Source: an uncultured Pelagibacteraceae bacterium | GTDB lineage: Bacteria; Pseudomonadota; Alphaproteobacteria; Pelagibacterales; Pelagibacteraceae | DNA length: 64,000 nucleotides | Direction of reading: 5' to 3' | Assembly (NCBI GenBank): GCA_902571915.1 | Contig: CACGDY010000001.1 | Location: 248,001-312,000, forward strand | Part shown: one piece after another, positions 23,040 through 33,801 of the stretch | Layout: each line of letters starts with the position of its first letter | Position numbering within the stretch: the stretch's first letter is position 1 | The notes under the pieces: model-generated | Databases searched by the model: none | What the model was told of the DNA's origin: nothing | What the model saw: only the letters and a program-made list of their open reading frames with translations | Program-made: the position numbers and the translations under genes

Positions 23040-23583
23040 TGCATTATTAGAGGGACATTTTGTTTTATCTTCCGGATTACATTCCTCTAAATATATTCAA
23101 TGTGCTAAATTATTAAGTTTTCCTCATAAAGCAGAAAAAATATGTAGATCTTTGGCGTTCAAAATCCGAAAGAATTTTAAAAATTTTGATTTAATTTTAT
23201 CACCTGCTATGGGAGGTATAATAATAGGATATGAAATTGGAAAACTTCTTAAAAAAGAAACTATTTTTTGCGAAAGAATAAATGGGAAATTTAAATTACG
23301 AAGAGGTTTTAATATTAAGAAAAAAGCAAGAGTTTTAATTATTGAGGATGTAATAACTACTGGAAAGTCAAGTATGGAATGCGTAAAGTTAATTACAAAA
23401 TCAAAAGCAAAATTAGTGGGCTTTGCAACTATTATTGATAGATCATCTAAAAAAACCTTAAAGATTAAAAGAAATATAATATCACATCTTAAAATTTCTG
23501 TTCCAACTTATAGAAAAAATCAAATACCAAATAAGTTAAAATTAATTCCAATTTCGAAACCAGGAAGTAGATTTATTAAGTGA
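22996..23583 (+). CDS. pyrE: orotate phosphoribosyltransferase
   Basis: GHFVLSSGLHSSKYIQCAKL, PRPP motif VLIIEDVITTGKSSME. Confidence 0.94.
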   Translation: MLSHKKSLDILKKTDALLEGHFVLSSGLHSSKYIQCAKLLSFPHKAEKICRSLAFKIRKNFKNFDLILSPAMGGIIIGYEIGKLLKKETIFCERINGKFKLRRGFNIKKKARVLIIEDVITTGKSSMECVKLITKSKAKLVGFATIIDRSSKKTLKIKRNIISHLKISVPTYRKNQIPNKLKLIPISKPGSRFIK

Positions 23584-24296
23584 AAAATTTAGGTGTTAAT
23601 ATTGATCATATAGCGACTATACGAAATGCTAGAGGAGAAGATCATCCAGATCCTTATTTAGCAGCAAAATTTGTTTCTAAACATGGTGCAGACTCTGTAA
23701 CAATTCATCTTAGAGAAGATAGAAGGCATATAAACGACAATGATACAAAAAAAATTTGTTCACTTAAAAAAATAAAAGTTAATCTAGAAATATCTACAAA
23801 TTTAGAAATTGTTAACAAAGCTCTCAAATTTAAACCAAATTTTATCTGTATTGTTCCAGAAAATAGAAAAGAAATAACCACAGAAGGTGGTTTAAATTTA
23901 AAAAAAAATAAAAAAAAAATTAAAGAAATAATGTTAAAATTTAAAAAGAAAAATATTAGAACAAGTTTATTTATTAATCCATCTATTTCCGATATAAAAA
24001 TATCAAAAAAGCTTAAAACAGATTGTGTTGAAATACATACAGGAAAACTAGCTTCACTAGTTAAAAGCAAGAAAAATTATAAATCCGAATTGAGTAAAAT
24101 CAAAAAATGTTCATTACTAGCAAAAAGATTGAATATTGAGGTTCACGCAGGTCATGGTCTTGATTATAGAACTACAAAAATTTTAAAAAATATTAATGAA
24201 ATCCAAGAATTTAATATTGGTCATTTTATTATTGGTGAGTCTACTTTTATTGGTTTACCCAAAGTAATTAAAAACTTTAAAAAGATCATAAAATAA
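23580..24296 (+). CDS. pdxJ: pyridoxine 5'-phosphate synthase (GTG start)
   Basis: LGVNIDHIATIRNARGEDHPDP, VTIHLREDRRHI, VHAGHGLDY. Confidence 0.96.
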   Translation: MKNLGVNIDHIATIRNARGEDHPDPYLAAKFVSKHGADSVTIHLREDRRHINDNDTKKICSLKKIKVNLEISTNLEIVNKALKFKPNFICIVPENRKEITTEGGLNLKKNKKKIKEIMLKFKKKNIRTSLFINPSISDIKISKKLKTDCVEIHTGKLASLVKSKKNYKSELSKIKKCSLLAKRLNIEVHAGHGLDYRTTKILKNINEIQEFNIGHFIIGESTFIGLPKVIKNFKKIIK

Positions 24297-24297
24297 A

Positions 24298-24687
24298 ATG
24301 AAAATTTTGGGTATTGGAGTTGATATAATTAATAATAATAGAATTAAAAATTCTTTAAAAAAAAAAGAATTTATAAATAGAATTTTTAGTAAAAAAGAAA
24401 TTAAGATGACTAAAAATTTATTAGATAAAAAAGCATATTATTCAAAAAGATTTGCCGCTAAAGAGTCTTTTGCAAAAGCTATAGGAACAGGATTTAGAAA
24501 TAATTTAAATTTTTCTGATATCGAAATTTATAATGATTTAAAGGGCAAACCTTATTATTTTAAATCTAAAAAGATTATAGATACTATTTATAAAAATTTT
24601 AAAACAAGAAAATTTGATATTTTTTTATCAATTTCTGATGAAAAAGATCATTCTATTGCTTTCACTATTTTGTATAAGAAAATATGA
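24298..24687 (+). CDS. acpS: holo-[acyl-carrier-protein] synthase
   Basis: ILGIGVDIINNNRI, KRFAAKESFAKAIGTG. Confidence 0.95.
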   Translation: MKILGIGVDIINNNRIKNSLKKKEFINRIFSKKEIKMTKNLLDKKAYYSKRFAAKESFAKAIGTGFRNNLNFSDIEIYNDLKGKPYYFKSKKIIDTIYKNFKTRKFDIFLSISDEKDHSIAFTILYKKI

Positions 24688-25418
24688 TAAGTAAAAAAAT
24701 TATATTGGATAATATTAAAACTTTATTTTATGCTTTAATAATAGCTATAATAATAAGATCGCTAATAATACAACCGTTTTATATTCCCTCATCCTCTATG
24801 GAACCCACATTATTAGTTGGTGACAGATTATTCGTAACAAAATATTCCTACGGATATAGCAAACATTCTTTTCCTTTCAGTCCACCAATTTTTAAGGGTA
24901 GGATAATGCCAAATGTACCAAAAAGAGGTGACGTTGTTGTTTTTAAAACACCTGCAGATAATAGGACAGATTATATTAAAAGATTGATTGGACTACCTGG
25001 AGATAGAATACAATTTATTAACGCGAACTTGTATTTAAATAACAGTGAAATTATCAAATCAAGAATTCTAAGTAAAAAAAAGATTTATTGTGGGAGTAAA
25101 GAATTAGAAGTTTTTACATTTGAGGAATTATTACCTAATGGCAAAAAATTTATTACAGTTTATTCTAAAAATTTTACTTTTCAAAATTCAGATATTTTTA
25201 ATGTTCCAAAAAATCACTATTTTTTTTTAGGTGATAATAGAGATTGTTCAAAAGATAGTAGATTTTTATCAAGTGTTGGATATGTCCATGAAGATAACTT
25301 AGTTGGTAAAGCTGTATTCATTTTTTTTTCATCAGATAGAAGAATTGGAAATTTATTAACTTTTTGGAAATGGAATAAATCATTAAGATTTAATAGATTT
25401 TTCAAAAAAATAATATGA
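24684..25418 (+). CDS. lepB: signal peptidase I
   Basis: IPSSSMEPTLLVGDRLFVTKYSYGY, RGDVVVFKTP, YIKRLIGLPGDRI, FLGDNRDCSKDSR. Confidence 0.96.
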   Translation: MISKKIILDNIKTLFYALIIAIIIRSLIIQPFYIPSSSMEPTLLVGDRLFVTKYSYGYSKHSFPFSPPIFKGRIMPNVPKRGDVVVFKTPADNRTDYIKRLIGLPGDRIQFINANLYLNNSEIIKSRILSKKKIYCGSKELEVFTFEELLPNGKKFITVYSKNFTFQNSDIFNVPKNHYFFLGDNRDCSKDSRFLSSVGYVHEDNLVGKAVFIFFSSDRRIGNLLTFWKWNKSLRFNRFFKKII

Positions 25419-26086
25419 CCAGAATACATTTTCAAAAATTAGAAAAAAAACTCAAAATAAATTTTAAAAATAAAGATTTATTAATAAGATCATTAACTCA
25501 TAAAAGTTTTGATAATAAAATGAACAATGAAAAAATAGAATTTCTAGGAGATAGAGTATTAGGATTAGTTATTGCAAAAAAACTTTTAGAAATTTATCCC
25601 AATGAAAAAGAAGGTATTTTAGATAAAAAATTTGCATCTTTAGTAAATAAAAAAACTTGTTTAGAAATAGCCAAAAAAATTGAATTACAAAAATTTATTC
25701 TCACATTAAATTCTAATAAACAAAATAACTCCATAGAAGATAAGGTTTTAGCTGATAGTTGTGAGGCTTTAATTGGTTCTATTTATCTTGATAAAGGATT
25801 TAATACTGTTGAAAAAACTATTTTAAATTTATGGTCGAAACACATCAAGAATAGTATTGTTACCCCAATAGATGCCAAAACAAAATTACAAGAATTTTCA
25901 TTAAAAAAATATAAGAAATTACCGATCTATAAACTTATATCAAATACAGGTCCAAGACATAAACCTTTATTCAAAGTTGGTGTTAAGTTATACAATACAA
26001 AATATTATTTTTCTGAGGGAAAATCTAAAAAAGACGCTGAACAAAATGCAGCTGTATTGTGTTTAAAAAATTTAAACTTGGTATGA
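25415..26086 (+). CDS. rnc: ribonuclease III
   Basis: NEKIEFLGDRVLGLVIAK, DSCEALIGSIYLDKG, C-terminal dsRBD. Confidence 0.96.
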   Translation: MTRIHFQKLEKKLKINFKNKDLLIRSLTHKSFDNKMNNEKIEFLGDRVLGLVIAKKLLEIYPNEKEGILDKKFASLVNKKTCLEIAKKIELQKFILTLNSNKQNNSIEDKVLADSCEALIGSIYLDKGFNTVEKTILNLWSKHIKNSIVTPIDAKTKLQEFSLKKYKKLPIYKLISNTGPRHKPLFKVGVKLYNTKYYFSEGKSKKDAEQNAAVLCLKNLNLV

Positions 26087-26760
26087 TTTGGGAAGATAAC
26101 GGTTATTTAATATCTAAAAATAGATATAGTGAAAATTCAATTATTTCTGAAATTTTTACACAAAATCATGGAAAAGTATCTGGCATTATTTTTGGTGCTA
26201 CTTCAAAAAAAATTAGAAATTATCTTCAAATAGGAAATAAAATTTATTTAAATTATAGTTCAAAGTCTGAAAATAAAATTGGTAATTTTAAAATTGAAAT
26301 TATTAAAGCATATTCACCAATTTATTTTGACAAACCTCAAAAACTCTCGAGTATTTTATCAGCCATGAGTTTAATAAAGATATTGACTGCTGATTTTCAA
26401 GAAAATAAACAAGTTTATAATCATATTAATGATTTTTTTTTATTAATTGAAAAAAAAAATTGGATAAAAGAATATATATTATGGGAACTTAAACTATTAA
26501 AAATTCTCGGTTATGAATTAGATTTATCTGAATTAGTAAAAAAACGCATTGATGGAAACAAAATAATTTATACTACAATCAATTCAGAAAAAAAAATCAT
26601 TCCAAATTTTATAATTGAAAAAAACGATAATACAGAAAGTTTAGACACATTACTTGATGGATTAAGTTTAGTGGGTGATTATCTAAACAAGTCAGTATTT
26701 AAACCAAATAATATAAGCATACCAATCGGAAGAATAAATTTTATAAATACTTTAAAATAA
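26059..26760 (+). CDS. recO: DNA repair protein RecO
   Basis: WEDNGYLISKNRYSENSIISEIFTQNHGKVSGIIFGATSKK; position after rnc. Confidence 0.87.
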   Translation: MFKKFKLGMIWEDNGYLISKNRYSENSIISEIFTQNHGKVSGIIFGATSKKIRNYLQIGNKIYLNYSSKSENKIGNFKIEIIKAYSPIYFDKPQKLSSILSAMSLIKILTADFQENKQVYNHINDFFLLIEKKNWIKEYILWELKLLKILGYELDLSELVKKRIDGNKIIYTTINSEKKIIPNFIIEKNDNTESLDTLLDGLSLVGDYLNKSVFKPNNISIPIGRINFINTLK

Positions 26761-26769
26761 TTTATAATA

Positions 26770-27762
26770 TTAGTCTTTTAAGATTTTATCTAACCTATCA
26801 GCGAAATATGTCACAATGGCATTCGCACCAGCCCTTTTAAATGAAATCAAACTTTCTAATATTATTTCATTATTCGTTATGCCTTTATCAATACTGTTAC
26901 ATAACATGCTGTATTCCCCTGATACTTGATATGCGAAAACTGGAATTTTAAATTTTTTTTTGACCAATTGTATAATGTCAAGATATGGCAAGCCAGGTTT
27001 GACCATAACCATATCAGCACCCTCTTTAATATCCAAAGCAACTTCTCTTAAAGCCTCATCACTATTTCTATAATCCATTTGATAATTTTTTTTGTTTCCT
27101 TTTAATAAATTTTTTGAGCCAACAGCATCTCTGAAAGGTCCATAAAAACTTGATGCATATTTAACAGCATAAGAAAGGATTTGTGTCATTTTAAAATCAT
27201 TTTTATCTAGATATTTTCTAATTTCACCTATTCGACCATCCATCATGTCAGATGGTGCTAGTACATCACACCCCATTTGCGCTTGCAATAATGATTGATC
27301 TAGTAAAATTTTTATAGTCTCATCATTTAACACATATTTATCTTGCAAAAGTCCATCATGCCCGTGTGAAGTATATGGATCTAATGCAACGTCACACATT
27401 ATTCCAATCTCTTTATTGTATTTTCTTTTTATTATTTGAAGGGCTTTACAAACTAGATTATTTTCGTTAAGTGCTTCTGTACCTAAGGCATTCTTTTTAT
27501 TACTTTCAGTATATGGAAACAACGCAATCATAGGTATGTTTTTTTTGATTGCACTATCCACTATATAATTCAATTTATCTATTGTGTATCTGTAAACACC
27601 TGGCATTGATCTAATAGATTGTTTTTTATTTTTTCCATCAATTAGAAAAATAGGTAAAATAAAATCATTAGGAGTAAGATTATTTTCTTCAATTAATCTT
27701 CTCGACCAATCAGTTTTTCTATTGCGTCTAAGTCTCAATGCTGGGAATTTTCCTGTAATCAT
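26770..27762 (-). CDS. hemB: delta-aminolevulinic acid dehydratase
   Basis: LRRNRKTDWSRRLIEEN, MMDGRIGEIR, ADMVMVKPGLPYLDII. Confidence 0.97.
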   Translation of the reverse strand: MITGKFPALRLRRNRKTDWSRRLIEENNLTPNDFILPIFLIDGKNKKQSIRSMPGVYRYTIDKLNYIVDSAIKKNIPMIALFPYTESNKKNALGTEALNENNLVCKALQIIKRKYNKEIGIMCDVALDPYTSHGHDGLLQDKYVLNDETIKILLDQSLLQAQMGCDVLAPSDMMDGRIGEIRKYLDKNDFKMTQILSYAVKYASSFYGPFRDAVGSKNLLKGNKKNYQMDYRNSDEALREVALDIKEGADMVMVKPGLPYLDIIQLVKKKFKIPVFAYQVSGEYSMLCNSIDKGITNNEIILESLISFKRAGANAIVTYFADRLDKILKD

Positions 27763-27853
27763 GTTTAAACTTATTTAAAATATGCGACAAATGTTATATA
27801 CAAATATATCTTAAAAAAGATATTAAACAACATTAGGAGACAATTAAATACTA

Positions 27854-28444
27854 ATGAATTTAAATTTTAACGATTTTCAAAAACAAGATGTCAAATTTGA
27901 CATTAGTGAACTTAAAAAAGCATATAATGATGTTTTATCTATTAAAGGGTTTACTGGAGTAGAAGGAATTTCAAATTTTGGAGCTATATCACTTACTCAA
28001 ATACCAGGAGATCCTGAATCAATTAAAGGTAACAAAGTTAGAGGAGTTTTTTGGACAAAACCAGACTCGTCAGGTAAGGAGAAAATGAGAGATGTAATGA
28101 TAAATGAGTCAGCTTATTCCGAATTTATCGACGAATACAAAAATACTTACTTCAAAGAAGTATTTGATGTCCTTTCTTCAAAGTATAAATTAGGACGTGT
28201 GAGAATCTTATTAAAGGAGCCAAGGTCAACTTTAAGCTGGCACAGAGATCCAGAGCCAAGACTTCATATTCCAATAATTACTAACCCTGGTTCTATCATG
28301 GTAATTGACAATGTCGCAAAACATATGCCTGCAGATGGATCTGTTTGGATCACTAACAATACTAAATATCACAACGCTTTCAATGGAGGAGAAGAAAATA
28401 GAATCCATTTAGTTGCATGCGTTTTAGATTACAAATTTAACTAA
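27854..28444 (+). CDS. aspartyl/asparaginyl beta-hydroxylase-like (2OG-Fe(II) type) protein
   Basis: WHRDPEPRLHIPI...HNAFNGGEENRIHLV, HxD...H pattern. Confidence 0.65.
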   Translation: MNLNFNDFQKQDVKFDISELKKAYNDVLSIKGFTGVEGISNFGAISLTQIPGDPESIKGNKVRGVFWTKPDSSGKEKMRDVMINESAYSEFIDEYKNTYFKEVFDVLSSKYKLGRVRILLKEPRSTLSWHRDPEPRLHIPIITNPGSIMVIDNVAKHMPADGSVWITNNTKYHNAFNGGEENRIHLVACVLDYKFN

Positions 28445-28445
28445 T

Positions 28446-28871
28446 TTGAAAAAAATATTTATTTCTTCAGATCACGCCGGATATAATTTGAAAGAACAAA
28501 TTAAAAAAAAGTTTCTTAAAAGATTTAATTTTCATGATCTTGGGACTGATAACTCAAAGATCCCAGTAAATTACCCAGATTATGCTCATAAATTATGTAA
28601 AAAGGTCAGTGCTAACTCAAAAAATATGGGTATTTTAGTTTGTGGTTCGGGAATGGGAATGTCAATGGCGGCCAATAAACACAAAAAAATTCGAGCAGCG
28701 ATGTGTTATTCAATAAAAAACACCAAATTATCAAGATTGCATAACAATGCCAATATTATAACATTAGGATCTAGATTGACAAAAAAAAATACTGCCTTTA
28801 AATGTATTGAAGCATTTATTAATACTAAATTTGAAGGTGGTAGACATAAAAAAAGAGTAAAAAAAATATAA
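28446..28871 (+). CDS. rpiB: ribose-5-phosphate isomerase B (TTG start)
   Basis: SSDHAGYNLKE, DYAHKL, GILVCGSGMGMSMAANK. Confidence 0.95.
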   Translation: MKKIFISSDHAGYNLKEQIKKKFLKRFNFHDLGTDNSKIPVNYPDYAHKLCKKVSANSKNMGILVCGSGMGMSMAANKHKKIRAAMCYSIKNTKLSRLHNNANIITLGSRLTKKNTAFKCIEAFINTKFEGGRHKKRVKKI

Positions 28872-28877
28872 GAAAAA

Positions 28878-30191
28878 ATGTCAAGTGAAACAAAATATAT
28901 AAATTCTTCTTACCAAGATTTTTTTGAAAAAAGTCTTTCAAAATCTGATCCAGATTTATTTAAGGCAATAAATGATGAGTTAATTAGACAACAAAACCAT
29001 ATTGAGTTAATAGCCTCTGAAAATATAGTTTCACAAGCTGTATTAGAGGCTCAAGGATCAGTTCTAACAAATAAATATGCAGAAGGATATCCAGGTAAAA
29101 GATATTACAATGGTTGTGAACATGTTGATGTAGCAGAACAACTGGCACTTGAGAGAATTAAAAAACTTTTTAATTGTAAGTATGCAAATGTTCAACCTCA
29201 TTCTGGTGCTCAAGCAAATGGTGCTGTTTTTTTGGCTTTGTTAAAACCAAATGATACATTTATGGGTATGAGCTTAAATTCAGGGGGTCACATAACTCAT
29301 GGATTAAAAATTTCAATGTCAGGTAAATGGTTCAATGCGGTAAGTTATGAAGTAGATAAAAAATCTGAATTAATTGATTATGATAATGTTGAAAAACTTG
29401 CTTTGGAAAATAAACCAAAACTAATTATTGCAGGTGGTAGCGCGTATTCAAGGGTAATTGATTTTAAAAGATTTAGAGAAATTGCAGATAAAGTTGGTGC
29501 TTATCTTATGGTAGATATGGCTCATTTTTCAGGTTTAGTTGCAGGTAAGGGGTATCCTAATCCTTGCAACTATGCACATGTTGTAACTTCCACAACACAT
29601 AAAGTTTTCAGAAGTGCACGCGGTGGGATTATTTTATCAAATGATTTAGATCTAGGAAAAAAATTTGATACAGCTGTTTTTCCTGGTTATCAAGGTGGTC
29701 CTCTAATGCATGTTATTGCTGCCAAAGCCGCAGGTTTTTTTGAAGCCTTAAAACCTGAATTTCAAACTTACATAAAGAATGTTCTAGCAAACGCTAAAAT
29801 GTTAGCGGAGACACTAAAAAATAATGGATTTAAAATATACTCAGGTGGGACTGATACACATTTAATGTTAGTTGATTTAAGACCTTTTGGTGTTAAAGGA
29901 AATATCGCATCTGAGAGTTTATGTAGAGCTAATATTACTTGTAATAAAAATGGGATTCCTTTTGATACAGAAAAACCAATGATAACATCAGGTATAAGAC
30001 TTGGCTCACAAGCAGCCACTACAAGAGGATTTGGTTTAAAAGAATTTGAGAAAGTCGGTGAATTAATAACTAAAGTAATAAAAGGATTATCTGAAAATCC
30101 AGAGGATAATAGTAGAGTGGAAAATGAAGTGAGACAAGAAGTTGTAAGTTTATGTTCTAATTTTCCAATTTATAAAAATTTGAATAAATGA
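28878..30191 (+). CDS. glyA: serine hydroxymethyltransferase
   Basis: [60 protein letters not shown]. Confidence 0.98.
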   Translation: MSSETKYINSSYQDFFEKSLSKSDPDLFKAINDELIRQQNHIELIASENIVSQAVLEAQGSVLTNKYAEGYPGKRYYNGCEHVDVAEQLALERIKKLFNCKYANVQPHSGAQANGAVFLALLKPNDTFMGMSLNSGGHITHGLKISMSGKWFNAVSYEVDKKSELIDYDNVEKLALENKPKLIIAGGSAYSRVIDFKRFREIADKVGAYLMVDMAHFSGLVAGKGYPNPCNYAHVVTSTTHKVFRSARGGIILSNDLDLGKKFDTAVFPGYQGGPLMHVIAAKAAGFFEALKPEFQTYIKNVLANAKMLAETLKNNGFKIYSGGTDTHLMLVDLRPFGVKGNIASESLCRANITCNKNGIPFDTEKPMITSGIRLGSQAATTRGFGLKEFEKVGELITKVIKGLSENPEDNSRVENEVRQEVVSLCSNFPIYKNLNK

Positions 30192-30646
30192 TCTGTCCTT
30201 GTGAGAAAAAAGGGGAAACTTCTGTAGTAGATTCCAGACCTACAGAAGATGGAACTGCGATTCGTAGAAGAAGACTATGTAGTTGTGGCGCAAGATTTAC
30301 TACATTTGAAAGAATTCAGCATCGTGAAGTGATGGTTGTAAAAAAAAATGGAAGGAAATCTTCTTTTGATCGAGATAAATTGGCTAAATCAATTTACATT
30401 GCATTAAAAAAGAGACCTTTAGATACAGAAACTGTCGAAAAATTTATTAGTCGAATTACAAGATCTTTAGAAGAATTAGGGCAGAATGAAATTGCGAGCA
30501 ATACAATTGGAACAATGGTTATGGAGGGTTTAAAGGAACTTGATCCAGTTGCATATGTTAGGTTTGCCTCTGTTTATAGAAACTTTAGAGAAGAACAAGA
30601 TTTCGTACAATTTGTGGACAAGCTAGATGTCTACAAAAAAAGATAA
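30188..30646 (+). CDS. nrdR: transcriptional regulator NrdR (variant zinc ribbon)
   Basis: [32 protein letters not shown] plus ATP-cone. Confidence 0.95.
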   Translation: MICPCEKKGETSVVDSRPTEDGTAIRRRRLCSCGARFTTFERIQHREVMVVKKNGRKSSFDRDKLAKSIYIALKKRPLDTETVEKFISRITRSLEELGQNEIASNTIGTMVMEGLKELDPVAYVRFASVYRNFREEQDFVQFVDKLDVYKKR

Positions 30647-31730
30647 ATTCTCAGCTCAAGATAAAAATTTCATGAAATTAGCCTTAAATTTAGCTAATTC
30701 GCGAAGAGGTTTAACAGGAAACAATCCTTCGGTTGGATGTGTAATTGTAAAGAATGATAGAATAATATCTATAGGACAAACAGGCTATAATGGCAGACCT
30801 CATGCAGAACATAATGCTATTTTAAATTGTTCAGAAAATTTAAAAGACTCAAAAATGTATGTTACTTTAGAGCCATGTAATCATTATGGGAAAACACCGC
30901 CCTGTACCAAAAATATTATAAAGAATAAAATTGGAGAAGTTTATTATTCAATGGATGACATTGATTTAAAAGTGAAGGGCAAGAGTTATTCAATATTAAG
31001 AAAAAACAAAATTAAAGTTAAAAAGGGGCTTTTAAGAAAAGATGCAGAAAATTTATACAGATCTTATTTTTTTAATAGAAAAAAGAAACTACCCTATGTA
31101 ATTGGAAAAATTGCAGTATCAAAGAATAAGATTATTTACAGCGAAACATCAAAGAGAATTACTGATAAAACATCTGATAAATTGACTCATTATTTAAGAT
31201 TAAAAAGTGATGGTATAATGATTTCTAGCAAAACCTTAAATATAGATAATCCAAAACTAAATTGTAGGTTGGAAGGTTTTAATCAATTCTCACCAAAAAG
31301 AATTATTTTAGACAAAAATTTAGAAATAAATTTAAGAAGTTATATAGTTAAATCGATAAAAAATGAAAATACTATAATTTTCCATAATTCTAACGATAAA
31401 TCAAAAATAAAACTTTTAAAAAGAAGAGGTACTATTCTAATAAAACAATCTACAGATAAATACAAAAATTTAGATCTAAAAAAAATTCTGAAAAACTTAT
31501 ATAAAATGGAAATAAGAAATCTATTAGTAGAGGGCGGAGATATATTGACAAAAAATTTCCTTCAAAAGAAATTATTTAATGAATTTTATATGTTTAGAAG
31601 TTCGAAAAATTTATCTAAAAACAAAAAACATGTTAATTTTACTTCTTTCAACATTTTGAATACCAAATATAATAATCATAAGATAAGCTCTAAATTAGCT
31701 AGCGATAAATTAATTATTTATAAAAATTAA
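30627..31730 (+). CDS. ribD: riboflavin biosynthesis deaminase/reductase
   Basis: NPSVGCVIVKN, HAEHNAIL, LEPCNHYGKTPPCTKNI. Confidence 0.95.
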   Translation: MSTKKDKFSAQDKNFMKLALNLANSRRGLTGNNPSVGCVIVKNDRIISIGQTGYNGRPHAEHNAILNCSENLKDSKMYVTLEPCNHYGKTPPCTKNIIKNKIGEVYYSMDDIDLKVKGKSYSILRKNKIKVKKGLLRKDAENLYRSYFFNRKKKLPYVIGKIAVSKNKIIYSETSKRITDKTSDKLTHYLRLKSDGIMISSKTLNIDNPKLNCRLEGFNQFSPKRIILDKNLEINLRSYIVKSIKNENTIIFHNSNDKSKIKLLKRRGTILIKQSTDKYKNLDLKKILKNLYKMEIRNLLVEGGDILTKNFLQKKLFNEFYMFRSSKNLSKNKKHVNFTSFNILNTKYNNHKISSKLASDKLIIYKN

Positions 31731-31731
31731 A

Positions 31732-32325
31732 ATGTTTAATGGAATTATTTTCAACAAAGGTTTAATAACAAAAATAATTAAAAGACCTAAAGGAATTAAT
31801 ATTTTTGTAAAATCTAATCTAAAATTAGGTTTAAAAGATATAGGTGTTTCTGTAGCTTGTGATGGAGTTTGTCTTACTCTCATTTCAATAAAAAAAAGAA
31901 TTATGGAATTTTATTTATCAAATGAAACTATAAAAAGATCAAAATTTAGATACATAAAGTTAAATGATATAATTAATCTAGAACTTCCTCTTAAATATGG
32001 TCAAAAAATTTCAGGGCATATTTGTCAAGGACATGTTGATACTATTGGAAAAATATTATCAGTAAAAAATATTGATAAATCTTATCTATTTGATTTTGAA
32101 ATTAATAAAAAAGAGAGAAAAAATATAATCGAAAAAGCTTCAATTAGTATAAATGGCATATCATTAACAATTTCTAAAGTGACGAAAAAAGGTTTTCAAA
32201 TTTGGATAATTCCTCATACTTATAAATTAACAAATCTATCATCTCTTAAAAAAGGCAATTTAGTTAACGTAGAAATAGATATTCTTTCAAAATACGTTAG
32301 AAACTATTTTTATGAAAAAAAATAA
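31732..32325 (+). CDS. ribE: riboflavin synthase alpha chain
   Basis: FNGIIFNKG, SVACDGVCLTL, GHICQGHVDTIG, ISINGISLTIS. Confidence 0.95.
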   Translation: MFNGIIFNKGLITKIIKRPKGINIFVKSNLKLGLKDIGVSVACDGVCLTLISIKKRIMEFYLSNETIKRSKFRYIKLNDIINLELPLKYGQKISGHICQGHVDTIGKILSVKNIDKSYLFDFEINKKERKNIIEKASISINGISLTISKVTKKGFQIWIIPHTYKLTNLSSLKKGNLVNVEIDILSKYVRNYFYEKK

Positions 32326-33412
32326 TTATTCATCAATAGAAACTATAATAAATGTTGCAAAAAAAGGGGGTATGTACATTTTAGTTGATGATGAAAAAAG
32401 AGAAAATGAAGGTGATTTAGTCATGTCAACCTCGGATACAAATGCAAAGAATATTAATTTCATGGCTAAATATGGAAGAGGTCTAATTTGTTTAGCATTA
32501 GATACTATTCAGGCAAAAAGGTTAAATTTATCTTTAATGTCACCTGTAAATCAATCAAGAAATCAAACAGCATTTACAATTTCAATAGAAGCAAAAAAAG
32601 GTATTACAACGGGTATATCAGCAAAAGATAGAGCTAGAACAATCAAAATAGCTTCAAAGAAAAACGTAAATAAAAAAGACATAGTATCTCCAGGACACGT
32701 CTTTCCCATCATCGCAAAAGATGGCGGCGTTCTCGTTAGAGCAGGTCATACTGAAGCTTCTGTGGATATTTCAAAGTTAGCTAAAAAGAATAATTCTGCG
32801 GTCATTTGCGAAATAATGAATGAGAATGGAACTATGGCAAAGGGTCAAGAGCTTTTTAATTTTGCAAAAAAACATAAGCTTAAAATTGGAAAAATTGAAG
32901 ATCTTATTTCTTACCGATTAAAAAAAGAAAAATTAGTAAAATTAAAAAAATCATCGGACATTAAATTAAAAAATCAACAATATAAAATTAAGATTTATGA
33001 GAATCTTTTAGACGGGTCGGAACATTTTGTTTTAGTTAAAGGATATTTAAAAAAAGGAATTATACCTAGAGTTAGGGTAATATCATCTAATGTTGTCCAC
33101 AATTATTTGATTAACCAAAAACTACCAAACTCATTCAACAAAACTTTAAATTATTTTAAAAAATATAATAACTGTGTTTTGGTATTTATAAATGATACAA
33201 ATTTAAAATCAGTTTCCCAAACTCTCAAAGATTATAAAAAAAACATTATTAATAATAGAAAAAATGATAAACAAATTAGAAATTATGGAATAGGTGCTCA
33301 AATAATCAAAGATCTAAAAATAAAAAAAATGATTTTGATTACAAAATCACCAAAAAGAGTTATTGGATTAGAGGGTTTTGATATAAAGATTACCAAACAA
33401 GAGTTAATTTGA
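32312..33412 (+). CDS. ribB: 3,4-dihydroxy-2-butanone 4-phosphate synthase fused to a degenerate GTP cyclohydrolase II-like domain
   Basis: VDDEKRENEGDLVMS, PGHVFPIIAKDGGVLVRAGHTEASVD; RNYGIGAQIIKDL in C-terminal half but no GCHII cysteines. Confidence 0.92.
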   Translation: MKKNNYSSIETIINVAKKGGMYILVDDEKRENEGDLVMSTSDTNAKNINFMAKYGRGLICLALDTIQAKRLNLSLMSPVNQSRNQTAFTISIEAKKGITTGISAKDRARTIKIASKKNVNKKDIVSPGHVFPIIAKDGGVLVRAGHTEASVDISKLAKKNNSAVICEIMNENGTMAKGQELFNFAKKHKLKIGKIEDLISYRLKKEKLVKLKKSSDIKLKNQQYKIKIYENLLDGSEHFVLVKGYLKKGIIPRVRVISSNVVHNYLINQKLPNSFNKTLNYFKKYNNCVLVFINDTNLKSVSQTLKDYKKNIINNRKNDKQIRNYGIGAQIIKDLKIKKMILITKSPKRVIGLEGFDIKITKQELI

Positions 33413-33801
33413 TGAAAAAAAAAATTTTAATAGTCAACGCGAATTATTATAGAGATATTTCTTATGGTTTACTTTCTAGTGCACTTAAATCACTACCAAA
33501 ATCATATAATGTTAAGATTATAAATGTCCCAGGAGTTTTCGAAATACCCGTAACAATTTCCAAAAATTTAAACAAATTTAATGCATTTATAGCTTTAGGC
33601 TGTGTAATAAAAGGACAAACTCCTCATTTCGATTTTATTTCTCAAGCCACTACTGATGCTATCATGAAATTATCAATATATAAAAAAAAACCAATTGGAA
33701 ATGGGATTATAACTTGTTTAAATATGAAACAAGCGAAAGCAAGAAAAAAAAAGGGCACTGAAGCAGCAAAAGCTATTTTGTCAGTATTATTACAAAAATG
33801 A
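33409..33801 (+). CDS. ribH: 6,7-dimethyl-8-ribityllumazine synthase
   Basis: VPGVFEIPVT, IALGCVIKGQTPHFDFISQ, PIGNGIITCLN. Confidence 0.94.
   Translation: MMKKKILIVNANYYRDISYGLLSSALKSLPKSYNVKIINVPGVFEIPVTISKNLNKFNAFIALGCVIKGQTPHFDFISQATTDAIMKLSIYKKKPIGNGIITCLNMKQAKARKKKGTEAAKAILSVLLQK

Noticed and set aside
23705-24070. 121-aa minus-strand ORF opposite pdxJ
   Set aside because: Phe/Leu-rich translation is the expected antisense of Lys/Asn-rich coding sequence.
28872-28877. Glycine riboswitch before glyA
   Set aside because: Gap to rpiB is only 6 nt; no aptamer-like sequence.
31731-32311. FMN riboswitch in the rib cluster
   Set aside because: Genes overlap or abut from glyA through thiL; no leader space and no RFN-box-like sequence.
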